A stretch of DNA of 64,000 nt from Virgibacillus salarius (GCF_039521925.1 NZ_BAAACY010000006.1:10161-74160); one strand, 5' to 3'. Shown: positions 9,337-17,787, counted from the stretch's first letter. The notes: generated by a model from the letters alone, not told the origin. Numbers and translations are program-made.

Positions 9337-10487
9337 TTAGCGTATTCCGTCCATTTTGGAGTTATGATGTAAATGCGACAGAGAATTGGTTAACATATAT
9401 GGCACAGCAGGGTTATCACTTTGTGAAGTTCAATCGGTTAACAAGACGGTTTTATTTTGAAAAAGCAGGTACAATCATGCAAACACCAACATATTGGATA
9501 GAACACGAGAAAAGGGGTAAAGCTGATCTATCGAAAGCATTACAGGAGGATGGCTGGAGACAAATTTATGCAGAGCGAAATTGGCATGTACTGCGTAACG
9601 AAAAAACATTACATGATATTACAACACTTCCAGCTAGGGAAGGAATGATACGGAGAAACGATACCCTTAGAAAGTTATTTTTCATACTATTACTCGCCTT
9701 GATATTCACTGCCCTTCCCCCCGTTTTGTTACTGGGAGTTTCGTTAGTAATGGCTGGTGTGCCACCATCTGTAGAGGGAGGGCCAGGATGGCTATTCACA
9801 GCATTAATCGGCTTATCGCTATGGATGTATATTCCATATTCTTTTTTCAAATTAAATCAATCGGTAAAACAATTAGAAGCGTGCGACGTGTTAGAAAACA
9901 AACAGAGGTTGTCGCAAGAAAAGTATACGTCAGACTTTGTAAAATGGAGGTTAGGATGGATATATGCACCTGATAAGTTAGAGAAATGGTTAGAAGCGAT
10001 GGCTAAGCAGGGGAAGCAGCTTGTAGCAGTTCGTACATTTGGAATAAGATTTTATTTCAAAGATAGTAGGCCGCAGCATATTCGATATTGTGTGGACTAC
10101 CAGAAAGAGTTAAATCGCGCTTACTTTGATATGCACCTTGGTGCTGGATGGAGGCTAATGCATGCATCAAAAGGATTTATGAATAAATGGTCGATTTGGT
10201 CTATGGCCTATGAAGAGGGTGAAGAGTTGCCGCAATTATATAACGATACAGTCCATATGTTAGATCATGCTAAGCGAATTGCATTTTCTCATCTTTTCAT
10301 GATGCTTCCGATGACTAGCATGTACGTGGTGCTTTTTTCAATGCAGTGGTCAGCGGATATGGGCAAAATGGATTGGTTTATGCTAATTGTTTTTGGTATA
10401 GCGGTTATTGAGTTTGCTACCTTTTCGCTTCAATCAGGTCTTTATTATCAACGGATTAGAAAAAGAGTTTCAAAGTTTTTCCCGTGA
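9333..10487 (+). CDS. DUF2812 membrane protein with two DUF2812 modules
   Basis: This 384-residue protein has two cytoplasmic DUF2812 modules, each followed by membrane helices. Module 1 begins FRPFWSYDVNATENWLTYMA (about residues 4-23) and is followed by two helices at about 112-145 and 150-172. Module 2 begins at about 205 with WRLGWIYAPDKLEKWLEAMA and is followed by two C-terminal helices (about 318-372). It is translationally coupled to the PadR gene, whose target it likely is. DUF2812 proteins are regularly paired with PadR regulators, but their function is unknown; a role in envelope or antimicrobial stress is only a guess. A single-module paralogue lies at 12634. Confidence 0.85.
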   Translation: MISVFRPFWSYDVNATENWLTYMAQQGYHFVKFNRLTRRFYFEKAGTIMQTPTYWIEHEKRGKADLSKALQEDGWRQIYAERNWHVLRNEKTLHDITTLPAREGMIRRNDTLRKLFFILLLALIFTALPPVLLLGVSLVMAGVPPSVEGGPGWLFTALIGLSLWMYIPYSFFKLNQSVKQLEACDVLENKQRLSQEKYTSDFVKWRLGWIYAPDKLEKWLEAMAKQGKQLVAVRTFGIRFYFKDSRPQHIRYCVDYQKELNRAYFDMHLGAGWRLMHASKGFMNKWSIWSMAYEEGEELPQLYNDTVHMLDHAKRIAFSHLFMMLPMTSMYVVLFSMQWSADMGKMDWFMLIVFGIAVIEFATFSLQSGLYYQRIRKRVSKFFP

Positions 10488-10522
10488 AGTCTTTACGTAT
10501 AAAGGATTAACATCTAATCTTC

Positions 10523-10807
10523 GTGAAATGGAATTACGCATTTAGGGAAGTGGTTATCATCAGAGTTAGTAGAAGAAGCTTACAGTTAACGATTATCGTG
10601 TTATCAGGTTATCAACTTTTAACAGGAGATTTGCGTTTCATGCCATTAACTATTTTATTATTAGGATTGTTATTCATCGTAATGGGAATAAACGAAGTGA
10701 GAAAAGATAAATTGAATATATGGGGTTATGTTAGCTTCATTACAGCAGCATTTTTGTTTTTCGTAACATTACAGCTGCTACTTAACGTGAATACTTTAAA
10801 CAAGTAG
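10523..10807 (+). CDS. Small DUF3953-like membrane protein
   Basis: This protein of up to 94 residues has three hydrophobic helices (about 17-36, 38-58 and 64-88) and the pattern LTGDLRFMPLTILLLGLLFIVMGINE. That pattern matches my recollection of DUF3953 proteins in bacilli. The GTG start at 10523 has no clear ribosome site, so the exact start is uncertain; a GTG at 10550 is an alternative. It follows the DUF2812 gene by 35 bases and probably belongs to the same PadR operon. Function is unknown. Confidence 0.6.
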   Translation: MKWNYAFREVVIIRVSRRSLQLTIIVLSGYQLLTGDLRFMPLTILLLGLLFIVMGINEVRKDKLNIWGYVSFITAAFLFFVTLQLLLNVNTLNK

Positions 10808-10844
10808 AGCAAGTACCTATACTTGTTGATAGAATACTTGCTCT
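10806..10844. terminator. Hairpin between convergent genes
   Basis: AGAGCAAGTA pairs with TACTTGCTCT across a loop of about 19 bases. It lies exactly between the DUF3953 gene and the convergent decarboxylase-family gene and can stop transcripts from both sides, although T-tracts are weak. Confidence 0.55.
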
Positions 10845-10853
10845 GGTATCAAG

Positions 10854-11315
10854 CTATTTTGCGGTAACAGGGCTGTAATTTCCAGGTACATTATTAACGG
10901 AAATAGACAAACGATTCCAGCAATTGATGGTAATAATAAGGGCTACAAGATCAATATATTGCTTTTCATCAAAGTACATGCGTGTCTGTTTATATAGTTT
11001 ATCAGGCACACCATTTACTGAGATAGCAGTCACAGCTTCTGCTAATGCTAAAGCTGCACGCTCGGTTTCTGTATAAAATGGTGCCTCACGCCAAGCTTGT
11101 AAACAATATATCCTTTGCTCGGTTTCTCCTATTGCCCGCGCATCCTTCGTATGCATGTCGATACAAAAAGCACAGCCATTCATCTGTGATACGCGAATTT
11201 TAATTAATTCGATTAATTTCAGATCAAACGCTGTTTTTTTCTTGTATTCCTCAAGCTGCACTAGTAATTTGACAATTTCAGGTGACGTCTTCTGATAATT
11301 GATTCGTTGTTCCAT
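10854..11315 (-). CDS. Carboxymuconolactone decarboxylase/AhpD family protein
   Basis: This 153-residue protein of the AhpD-like fold has the redox motif CAFCIDMHTKDA (about residues 52-63), that is CxxC followed by HxxxA. That is the peroxidatic/alkylhydroperoxidase signature and suggests a thiol-based antioxidant or reductase role rather than true decarboxylation. An AAAAGGAGTG site precedes the ATG. It lies just downstream of an ECF41 sigma factor gene, the usual arrangement for this partner, and has its own ECF41-like promoter at 11356-11382. The physiological substrate is unknown. Confidence 0.85.
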   Translation of the reverse strand: MEQRINYQKTSPEIVKLLVQLEEYKKKTAFDLKLIELIKIRVSQMNGCAFCIDMHTKDARAIGETEQRIYCLQAWREAPFYTETERAALALAEAVTAISVNGVPDKLYKQTRMYFDEKQYIDLVALIITINCWNRLSISVNNVPGNYSPVTAK

Positions 11316-11355
11316 TCAAAATCACTCCTTTTAAATATTGGCCCTTCACTATATA

Positions 11356-11382
11356 GACAAAATAGCTAGCTGTTTTGTGACA
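11356..11382 (-). promoter_or_regulatory. Predicted ECF41-dependent promoter
   Basis: Read on the minus strand, TGTCACA (11382-11376) is followed after 16 bases by TGTC (11359-11356). The published ECF41 promoter is TGTCACA-N16/17-CGTC, so the -35 matches fully and the -10 differs by one base. It directs transcription of the decarboxylase-family gene, as expected for a target of the sigma factor encoded next door. Confidence 0.7.
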
Positions 11383-11383
11383 A

Positions 11384-11412
11384 AAAAGAGAGAGCTGTGT
11401 GTGTGCTCTCTC
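11384..11412 (-). terminator. Terminator of the ECF41 sigma factor gene
   Basis: On the minus strand GAGAGAGC and GCTCTCTC form a perfect stem around an ACACACACA loop, followed by TTTTTTG. The T-tract runs directly into the -35 box of the next promoter. Confidence 0.85.
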
Positions 11413-11416
11413 ATTA

Positions 11417-12292
11417 TCAGTGTCTAGGTATTGAAATCCGGTTTAATTTATCCGGATTAGAAACAATATAAATGCGACTTATATTCTTTTGACTTCTATC
11501 TAAAGCAAAGGTAATGATTTTTACTGGACGACCATCTTTAACTTGTAAAATACCTTGTTGACCATTGACGATGACAGCGTAAAGTTTCCCACTAAAACTC
11601 CCCTTAGAGAAAATTCCTTTAAGGAAAGCTGATACACGGCGCTTATTTAGAATTGGATAGATGGCAGCAAGTACTTTCCCGCCCCCATCTGTAACTAGAA
11701 CAACATCCTCTGTAAGCACATGAATAAATTCATCAAAATCACCTGTAGTTGTAGCATCAAGGAATGATTTTGTAAGGTTCTCGGCACGATCAGCGTGGTT
11801 TGTGTGGGCGGAAAATAAGTCGTTTTGTAATTTTTTCTTAGCACGACTATATATTTTCCTAGTGTTTACTTCTGTTTTATTTATGATATTAGCAATTTCA
11901 ACATAATGATAGGCCATTGCTTCCTTTAAAACGAACACAGCTCTTTCTGTCGGAGTTAATTGCTCCATTAAAACTAAAAATGCATATGAGATTGCCTCAT
12001 CTGTAATTACCTTGTCTAATGGCTGCTTGATAAAATGAACTTGTGGTTCAGGTAACCAGGTGCCAGTGTAGGTTTCCCTTTGTGTACGTGCAGATTTTAA
12101 AAAGTTAATACAATGATTGGTCGTTGTTTTCGCAAGGTACGATTTGAGATCTTTTATATGAGCCGTTTTTTGGTTCATTTGTAATAAGGAATCATGAACA
12201 ATATCCTCTGCGTCTGTAACGGAGCCCAGCATTCGATACGCTATGGAAAATAGATAGGGCTGATATTCTTTATACATCTTCTTGAATTCCAT
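11417..12292 (-). CDS. sigJ: ECF41 family RNA polymerase sigma factor
   Basis: This 291-residue sigma factor has region 2 (DAEDIVHDSLLQMN, about residues 27-40), region 4 (LTPTERAVFVLKEAMAYHYV, about 112-131, then the HTH) and a SnoaL-like C-terminal domain. All three ECF41 hallmarks are visible: WLPEP in the linker, DGGGK in the SnoaL-like domain and NPDKL near the C-terminus. In ECF41 proteins the C-terminal extension replaces a separate anti-sigma factor, so activity is controlled in cis. A GGGGAGG site precedes the ATG. Its partner is the carboxymuconolactone decarboxylase-like gene downstream, preceded by a matching promoter. A family-1 repeat lies in the region where its own promoter should be. 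Confidence 0.9.
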   Translation of the reverse strand: MEFKKMYKEYQPYLFSIAYRMLGSVTDAEDIVHDSLLQMNQKTAHIKDLKSYLAKTTTNHCINFLKSARTQRETYTGTWLPEPQVHFIKQPLDKVITDEAISYAFLVLMEQLTPTERAVFVLKEAMAYHYVEIANIINKTEVNTRKIYSRAKKKLQNDLFSAHTNHADRAENLTKSFLDATTTGDFDEFIHVLTEDVVLVTDGGGKVLAAIYPILNKRRVSAFLKGIFSKGSFSGKLYAVIVNGQQGILQVKDGRPVKIITFALDRSQKNISRIYIVSNPDKLNRISIPRH

Positions 12293-12310
12293 TGGAACCT
12301 CCCCTTTTTT

Positions 12311-12463
12311 GTTGGATATAACAGGCAGTAGGATTCCACTTCAAGCGATATAAGTGGGGGAACGACTGACAGTAAATATCCAATTGGTTTAAAGGTCTTT
12401 AGGTCATACTGTTGTAGTATTTAGAGGATAAATAAAACCCCCAACTGATTGAAGTTCACTTTA
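12311..12463 (+). repeat. Family-1 dispersed repeat, full-length form (copy 3)
   Basis: A diverged full-length copy: GGATATAACAGGCAGTAGGA on the left, CGACTGACAGTAAATATCC in the middle, GGTCTTTAGGTCAT, and AACTGATTGAAGTTCACTTTA on the right. It occupies the 5' flank of the ECF41 gene. Confidence 0.8.
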
Positions 12464-12633
12464 ATGATTTTCTATAGTTTACCGCAGGTTTTTGAGTAGT
12501 AAAACCCCAATATTTATTTTACGTTAAGAAGAACATCGTAAAAAAATGTAATAAATGGTCAATGGTAGCGTAATTATGAAATAAGGGGGTTCAAATAACT
12601 TCATGAAATAGGCTCAGAGGGAGGGTTAGTCCA

Positions 12634-13179
12634 ATGAGAAAAAAATGGAAGCCATTTTGGAGTTATGATATAAGAAAAATGGAGAACTGGTTGCATGATA
12701 TGGCATTAGCGGGTTATCGACTGACGAAGATCAGAACGAATAAGCGATTATTTATCTTTGAGGAAGCGCAACATCCTCAAAGGATTCACTATCATATTGT
12801 ATATGATAAATCAATGGATTACCACCTGTCTGAAGCTATACAGAGTGAGGGCTGGAAGGAAGTGTGTCACCAAGGAAATTGGTATGTGCTTGCTAATGAA
12901 AAACCAGCAGAAGAACTAAGATGTTATCCAGTACGTGATGGTATTATTAAGCGAAATCGTAATATTTTATATTTTTATGGTGGAATATTTATTTACCTGC
13001 TTCTCACCTCCTTATTATTTTTAGTATTAAGCTGTATTACCATATTTTATTTCGGCGGTGTATTAACATTTAAGGAGAAGCCATTTTGGATAGCCACCCT
13101 TATCTTCGGAGGTATTCTATGGTTACTCGCTCCGTTTTCAACGATTCGGTTATATAAAACAAATAAACAGTTTTGGTAA
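12634..13179 (+). CDS. Single-module DUF2812 membrane protein
   Basis: This 181-residue protein is paralogous to the first half of the larger DUF2812 protein at 9333. WKPFWSYDIRKMENWLHDMA is at residues 5-24, and the NWYVLANEK and YPVRDGIIKRN segments align with NWHVLRNEK and LPAREGMIRRN there. Two membrane helices follow (about 115-142 and 149-172), and the protein stops at a position equivalent to the middle of the larger one. The start follows GAGGGAGGG. No PadR gene is adjacent; the ECF41 pair lies between this gene and the PadR operon, so it may have been split from it. Function is unknown. Confidence 0.8.
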   Translation: MRKKWKPFWSYDIRKMENWLHDMALAGYRLTKIRTNKRLFIFEEAQHPQRIHYHIVYDKSMDYHLSEAIQSEGWKEVCHQGNWYVLANEKPAEELRCYPVRDGIIKRNRNILYFYGGIFIYLLLTSLLFLVLSCITIFYFGGVLTFKEKPFWIATLIFGGILWLLAPFSTIRLYKTNKQFW

Positions 13180-13211
13180 AAGAGGTACTTCATACATGGT
13201 GCCTCTTTTCT
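13178..13211 (+). terminator. Terminator after the short DUF2812 gene
   Basis: AAAAGAGGTAC pairs with GGTGCCTCTTTT (one mismatch region) around a 9-base loop; it directly follows the stop codon. Confidence 0.65.
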
Positions 13212-13318
13212 TCTGCTAAGGACATGTAAATGGGAAGATTTTTAGAAGCATATTAGTCACATTGTATGAACAATGCCAATTTGTAATCATATAGTAATAT
13301 AGCATCACAAAAAAATGA

Positions 13319-13348
13319 TTGACGCAAATCAGAGAATAAGGTTAAAAT
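13319..13348 (+). promoter_or_regulatory. Likely glmS promoter
   Basis: TTGACG at 13319-13324 and TAAAAT at 13343-13348, spaced 18 bases, about 80 bases before the ribozyme cleavage site. It fits a SigA promoter for glmS. Confidence 0.6.
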
Positions 13349-13424
13349 GTGGTGTATCCTATTAGTAGGAAATTACGTTTTATTCTAGAAAAGAAAGGAG
13401 CATTAAAGAACGCTTTTATATGTT

Positions 13425-13605
13425 TTACAAAGCGCCAGGACTATTCTTTCCGAGCGATGGAAGATAGTTGACGAGGTTGGAGGTTATCGAATTGTTCGGC
13501 GGGTGCCTCCCGATTGCTCACCTCCATTGTAACGCTTTTTCTCAAAACAACAAGGTAACTTGTTGGCCAAAGGAAAAAAGCAAGGTGACATACAACAATC
13601 ACGAG
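13425..13605 (+). ncRNA. glmS ribozyme riboswitch
   Basis: The leader contains the conserved glmS ribozyme blocks in order: AGCGCCAGGACT, TGACGAGG, GGAGGTTATCGAA, TTCGGCGGGTGCCTCCCGA, and a downstream AAGGTGAC region. By homology the self-cleavage point is between A13431 and G13432, immediately before GCGCCAG. Glucosamine-6-phosphate is the cofactor for cleavage, which destabilises the mRNA of the synthase encoded downstream. The 3' limit of the fold is approximate. Confidence 0.95.
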
Positions 13606-13664
13606 AAAGGGGCAGCACAACGCCCCTGTAACAATAAATTATTGGTTCGTTTGTCTGCCCCTTT
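13606..13664 (+). promoter_or_regulatory. Hairpin between the glmS ribozyme and the ribosome site
   Basis: AAAGGGGCAG (13606-13615) and CTGCCCCTTT (13655-13664) form a perfect 10-base stem that ends 5 bases before the AAGGAGG site. A competing pairing of the left arm with CGCCCCT at 13621 is possible. It may protect or present the ribosome site; no function is demonstrated. Confidence 0.6.
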
Positions 13665-13683
13665 ATATAAGGAGGCCACAAAC

Positions 13684-15486
13684 ATGTGTGGAATTGTAGG
13701 TTATATTGGACAAAATGACACGAAGGAAATTTTATTAAACGGACTTGAAAAACTGGAATATCGAGGGTACGACTCTGCTGGTATTGCAATGCTTAATGAT
13801 AATGGAATTAATCTTTTTAAAGTAAAAGGACGTATTGCCGCGTTAAGACAACGTGTAGATAGCTCTGTTCATGCAACGATGGGAATCGGCCATACCCGCT
13901 GGGCAACACATGGTGTGCCAAGTGAAGAGAATGCACACCCACACCAAAGCGCGTCTGGAAGGTTTACACTAGTTCATAATGGGGTTATTGAGAATTATCA
14001 GGATATAAAAAGAGAATACCTACAAGCTGTTGATTTTGTTAGTGAAACGGATACGGAAGTCATTGTTCAGCTTGTTGAACAATTTTTTGCAGAAACAAAC
14101 GATACAGCAAAAAGTTTTCGTAAAGCAATGAGTCTATTAAAGGGGTCATATGCGATTGGCCTGATTGATAATGAAGACCATGATACGCTATACGTTGCAA
14201 AAAATAAAAGTCCTTTATTAGTTGGTTTGGGCGATGGTTTTAATGTTGTTGCAAGTGATGCAATGGCAACGTTAAAAGAAACAAATCAATACTTGGAGAT
14301 TCATGATCAGGAAATCGTACTGGTTAATCGGAATTTTGTAGAGGTACAGAACCTGAACGGTAAGGTCCTTGAGCGTCAACCATTTACAACAAAAATTGAT
14401 GCAAGTGACATCGAAAAGGGAACTTATTCTCATTTCATGTTGAAGGAAATAGATGAACAGCCATTTGTCATGCGCAAAATTATTCATGAATATCAAACAG
14501 AGAACAATGAATTAAAGCTTGATGCAAATGTACGTCAGGCTATGAAGGTTTGCGATCGTATTTATATCATTGCAGCCGGTACCAGCTATCATGCCGGACT
14601 AGTCGGCAAAGAGTTTATTGAAAAATTAGCGCATATTCCAGTAGAAGTCCATATTGCTAGTGAATTTTCCTATAACATGCCATTACTATCTGAAAAGCCA
14701 TTGTTTATTTTCATTTCCCAAAGTGGTGAAACAGCAGATAGTCGTGCTGTGTTAGTAAAGATAAAAGAATTGGGACATCCAGCATTGACGATAACCAATG
14801 TACCAGGATCCACCCTTTCTCGTGAAGCAGACTATACGTTAAATCTATATGCAGGTCCGGAAATTGCCGTAGCATCCACAAAAGCGTATACGGCACAGCT
14901 AGCAGTCTTAGCTATTTTAGCTGTAGATACTGCAAAGGCAAAAGGATTGGATTTAGACTTTGATCCATTACAAGAACTTGCCATTGTTGCAAATGCGATG
15001 GAAGTATTAACAGATCAAAAAGAGGCAATTGAAGATTTAGTCCGTGAATATCTAGGAACAACACGGAATGCCTTCTTCATTGGCCGTAGTACCGATTATC
15101 ATGTATGTATAGAAGGTGCATTAAAACTGAAGGAAATCTCTTATATTCAGGCAGAAGGCTTTGCTGGAGGAGAATTAAAACATGGCACCATTGCTTTAAT
15201 CGAAGAGGGTACACCAGTTATTGCCCTTGCTTCACAAGATAATGTGAACTATTCCATCCGTGGAAACGTGCAAGAAGTAGTTGCTCGTGGAGCCAATGCA
15301 TTAGTGATTAGCATGAAGGGACTTGAGCAGGATACGGATGCTTTTGTTATCCCACATGTACATGAATTATTGACACCACTTGTTAGTGTCGTACCTTTGC
15401 AGCTATTAGCATACTATGCTGCACTTCATCGTGACTGTGACGTAGATAAACCACGTAACTTAGCGAAGAGTGTTACAGTTGAATAA
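13684..15486 (+). CDS. glmS: Glutamine--fructose-6-phosphate aminotransferase (isomerizing)
   Basis: This 600-residue enzyme converts fructose-6-phosphate and glutamine to glucosamine-6-phosphate, the first step towards UDP-GlcNAc for peptidoglycan. The N-terminal glutaminase domain starts MCGIVGYIG, with Cys2 as nucleophile after Met removal, and contains GHTRWATHG. Two SIS sugar-isomerase domains follow (about 285-425 and 455-590) with AAGTSYHAG, SQSGETADS and the C-terminal KSVTVE. I rejected a longer frame reaching back to 13468 because it would translate the ribozyme; ATG at 13684 has AAGGAGG eight bases before it. Expression is controlled by the glmS ribozyme in its leader. Confidence 0.97.
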   Translation: MCGIVGYIGQNDTKEILLNGLEKLEYRGYDSAGIAMLNDNGINLFKVKGRIAALRQRVDSSVHATMGIGHTRWATHGVPSEENAHPHQSASGRFTLVHNGVIENYQDIKREYLQAVDFVSETDTEVIVQLVEQFFAETNDTAKSFRKAMSLLKGSYAIGLIDNEDHDTLYVAKNKSPLLVGLGDGFNVVASDAMATLKETNQYLEIHDQEIVLVNRNFVEVQNLNGKVLERQPFTTKIDASDIEKGTYSHFMLKEIDEQPFVMRKIIHEYQTENNELKLDANVRQAMKVCDRIYIIAAGTSYHAGLVGKEFIEKLAHIPVEVHIASEFSYNMPLLSEKPLFIFISQSGETADSRAVLVKIKELGHPALTITNVPGSTLSREADYTLNLYAGPEIAVASTKAYTAQLAVLAILAVDTAKAKGLDLDFDPLQELAIVANAMEVLTDQKEAIEDLVREYLGTTRNAFFIGRSTDYHVCIEGALKLKEISYIQAEGFAGGELKHGTIALIEEGTPVIALASQDNVNYSIRGNVQEVVARGANALVISMKGLEQDTDAFVIPHVHELLTPLVSVVPLQLLAYYAALHRDCDVDKPRNLAKSVTVE

Positions 15487-15610
15487 GTGAAGGTAAGATA
15501 TCTAATATAAGGTTTCCCTGTAATTCTTTTTTACAATTTTTGACTTAGCTTTACAACGAAGGGGAAGAAGATAGGGACTATGTATTAAATCTTTCTATGC
15601 TATCAATTAG

Positions 15611-15654
15611 GATCGAGAACGTACCAAAGGTACGCTTTCTCGGTTCTTTTTTTT
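15611..15654 (+). terminator. glmS terminator
   Basis: GATCGAGAACGTACC pairs imperfectly with GGTACGCTTTCTCGGTTC around AAA, followed by eight T residues. Confidence 0.85.
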
Positions 15655-15689
15655 AAGTTAAGAAAGTATAAAATCAGTGCAATGACTGC

Positions 15690-16130
15690 GTTAAGCGAAG
15701 TAGTTATTTTGAAATGTTTGATGTATATTGGCAATGCTCCGACTAATTACTTCGCTTTCGGCGGGCACGGCCTCAACTAACTTTGCAAAGAAGAACACGT
15801 TGCAAAGTGGATTTTCGGCTCGCGCTAATCCCGCAGGAGTCTACGTAATTCGTCTACGCTATGAGAAGGTGCAACAATTCTTGTCATAAGTAATAGGTTG
15901 ACTTTTTTTCCAATGGGTAAAGTGAAAATCGTTATCTGTGAGTATAAAAGCAGCTGTGTTACTTCATGCTAGCGTTGTAGAGCCTGATAATAGCGAAGGC
16001 CGGCCACTTCAACTCCTGTGGGAAATGTTTGACCTGAAGATCCACTTTTTTGAGCGGGTTTTGCTAAAAAAGTTAGCTGAAGGACAAACCCCACGGAAAG
16101 GGAAGTGGGCAGCCGGAGTGGTGGTTAAGC
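15690..16130. repeat. Family-3 hairpin repeats in a gene-free stretch
   Basis: About 800 bases between glmS and the GntR gene hold no credible gene. From 15741 to 15860 there is a GC-richer element with CTTCGCTTTCGGCGGGCACG, GGCCTCAACTAA and, at its far side, CCCGCAGGAGTCTACG. GCGAAGTAGTTAT at about 15697 inversely matches TAATTACTTCGC before it. A second, more degraded element of the same style lies at about 15993-16115 (CTCCTGTGGGAAATG, ACCCCACGGAAAGGG). Related elements occur at 24047 and 60885. This CGCTTTCCGTGGGCACGG theme is familiar from Bacillaceae intergenic regions. Confidence 0.6.
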
Positions 16131-16456
16131 AGTAGCTATTATTCCATAATAGCTACTAGAGAAAGCGTAAATCTGAGCATTTAGTGATAAGGACTGAGCG
16201 AATTTTGCCCGGTTTTTCTTATCTATATTAAAACTGTTTTCGTTTTTTTTATCTTTTAATTTTTATTTTTATTTTCCTTTAATCCGTTCTCGCTTGATTT
16301 TCAGCCTCATTATTTGGCTTTTTACGTTTGACGTGTTTGTCTACGATATGCTTCCAGTTATTTTTCACGTTCCATCTATCCATTCATTGTGGTTCCACTA
16401 TCAATTGTATCCGTTAACTGTAAGATAAAATTTTCTATTTACTCATTAAATAATAT

Positions 16457-16503
16457 TGTAAATCAATTACCTTTTGTGTATTATGTATATAAAGTATATA
16501 TAC
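16457..16503 (+). promoter_or_regulatory. Promoter and likely YtrA-type operator
   Basis: TTGTAA (16457-16462) and TATTAT (16479-16484) are spaced 16 bases. Right at the start-site region GTATAT (16485-16490) and ATATAC (16498-16503) form an inverted repeat, as expected for binding of the dimeric GntR-type repressor encoded 26 bases downstream. Confidence 0.55.
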
Positions 16504-16528
16504 AATATATCTAAAAAGAGGTATTTGC

Positions 16529-16906
16529 ATGCAAATTATAATTTCAAATAATGTAAAAGGACCTATTTATGAGCAGATTTATACGCAAATAAAGAAGCAT
16601 ATTTTGACCAATGAATTGCAAGCCGGACAGTCTTTACCTTCCATGCGTCAATTAGCTAAGGATTTAGACATAAGTGTCATTACAACTAAACGAGCATACG
16701 AAGAACTAGAAAAAAATGGTTTTATCTTTTCGATAGTTGGAAAAGGCTCCTTCGTATCTGAGCAAAATAATGAGATGATTCGAGAACGAAAAATGAAAGT
16801 GATAGAAGAGCAATTAATGGACGCCATTCAAAATAGTAAAGAAATAGGTCTAGAGTTAACAGAATTAGAAGAACTGCTTAGGATGCTCTTTAAGGAGGAA
16901 GCATAA
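16529..16906 (+). CDS. GntR family (YtrA subfamily) transcriptional regulator
   Basis: This 125-residue repressor has an N-terminal winged helix (GPIYEQIYTQIKKHILTNEL at about residues 10-29, LPSMRQLAKDLDISVITTKRAY) and only about 50 residues after it, the short helical dimerisation tail of the YtrA subfamily. YtrA-type regulators, including staphylococcal PmtR, control a downstream ABC exporter and repress their own operon. Here the stop overlaps the start of the ABC ATPase gene (TAATG), and an AT-rich dyad overlaps the likely start site of transcription. The inducer is unknown; cell-envelope-active peptides are typical for the family. Confidence 0.9.
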   Translation: MQIIISNNVKGPIYEQIYTQIKKHILTNELQAGQSLPSMRQLAKDLDISVITTKRAYEELEKNGFIFSIVGKGSFVSEQNNEMIRERKMKVIEEQLMDAIQNSKEIGLELTELEELLRMLFKEEA

Positions 16907-17787
16907 TGGAAAGTGTAATTGAGCTAAATCAGGTAAATAAGTCGTTTAACGGATTTCAACTAAAAGACTTATCTATATCGGTTAAGAAAGGCTTTATTAC
17001 TGGTTTTATAGGTGGTAATGGGGTTGGTAAATCCACGACGATCAAGTTGATTATGAATTTATTACAACCCGATAGTGGAACTGTTTCCCTTTTCGGCTTG
17101 AATTACAAAACACATGAAAAGGAAATAAAACAACGAATCGGCTTTGTGTTCGATGGTAATATCTTTTATGAAAATAGTACATTGGCCGACATGAAGCAAA
17201 TGATTAGTCCCGCTTATAAAAATTGGGATGATTCCATTTTTGTTCAGTATGTAGATATGTTTGAGCTGCCACTAAAGAAAAAAATAAAAACATTTTCAAA
17301 AGGGATGATGATGAAGGCTTCTTTAACCTTTGCATTATCACACCATGCTGATCTAATTATTATGGATGAACCAACATCTGGTTTAGATCCAATCTTTCGC
17401 CGAGAGCTGCTGGATATTCTTCATAATCTGATGCAGGATGGTGAAAAGACGATATTCTTTTCAACACATATTACGACAGATTTGGATCGGATAGCGGATT
17501 ATATCACCTTTATTCATAATGGACAGCATCAATTTACAAAAGCGTATTACAAAATCGAAGAAAACTATGCAATTGTGAAAGGTGAGACAAACCTATTAGA
17601 TCGGGATACAGAACAGGAATTTCTAGGGATTCGTAAGACAAATTATGGTTTTGAGGCATTGACGTCGAATAGACAACGTACAGAAAATATTTTTGGCGAT
17701 ACGGTCGTTATCGAAAAGCCGACACTTGAAGATATTATGCTATATACAAAGAAAGGAAAAGAACGTTATGCTAAATCTTATTCGTAA
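16906..17787 (+). CDS. ABC transporter ATP-binding protein (YtrB/PmtA-like)
   Basis: This 293-residue ATPase has Walker A GGNGVGKST (about residues 36-44), the diverged signature FSKGMMMK (about 132-139), Walker B LIIMDEP (about 152-158) and the H-loop FFSTHI. The C-terminal 75 residues extend past the ATPase core, as in BcrA/YtrB/PmtA-type exporters. It is coupled to the GntR gene upstream and overlaps the permease gene downstream by 20 bases, so the three form one operon. It probably energises export of a peptide or drug; the substrate cannot be read from the sequence. Confidence 0.88.
   Translation: MESVIELNQVNKSFNGFQLKDLSISVKKGFITGFIGGNGVGKSTTIKLIMNLLQPDSGTVSLFGLNYKTHEKEIKQRIGFVFDGNIFYENSTLADMKQMISPAYKNWDDSIFVQYVDMFELPLKKKIKTFSKGMMMKASLTFALSHHADLIIMDEPTSGLDPIFRRELLDILHNLMQDGEKTIFFSTHITTDLDRIADYITFIHNGQHQFTKAYYKIEENYAIVKGETNLLDRDTEQEFLGIRKTNYGFEALTSNRQRTENIFGDTVVIEKPTLEDIMLYTKKGKERYAKSYS

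Noticed and set aside
13468..13683. A 72-residue N-terminal extension of GlmS in the same frame
   Set aside because: It would translate the glmS ribozyme; the mature enzyme must begin with Cys after Met, and ATG 13684 has its own AAGGAGG site.
13484..13789. 101-codon minus-strand frame across the ribozyme and glmS start
   Set aside because: It is antisense to a conserved ribozyme and enzyme and has no independent support.
15938..16135. 65-codon open frame in the glmS-GntR gap
   Set aside because: It overlaps a degraded family-3 hairpin repeat, has no ribosome site and no protein-like conservation that I recognise.
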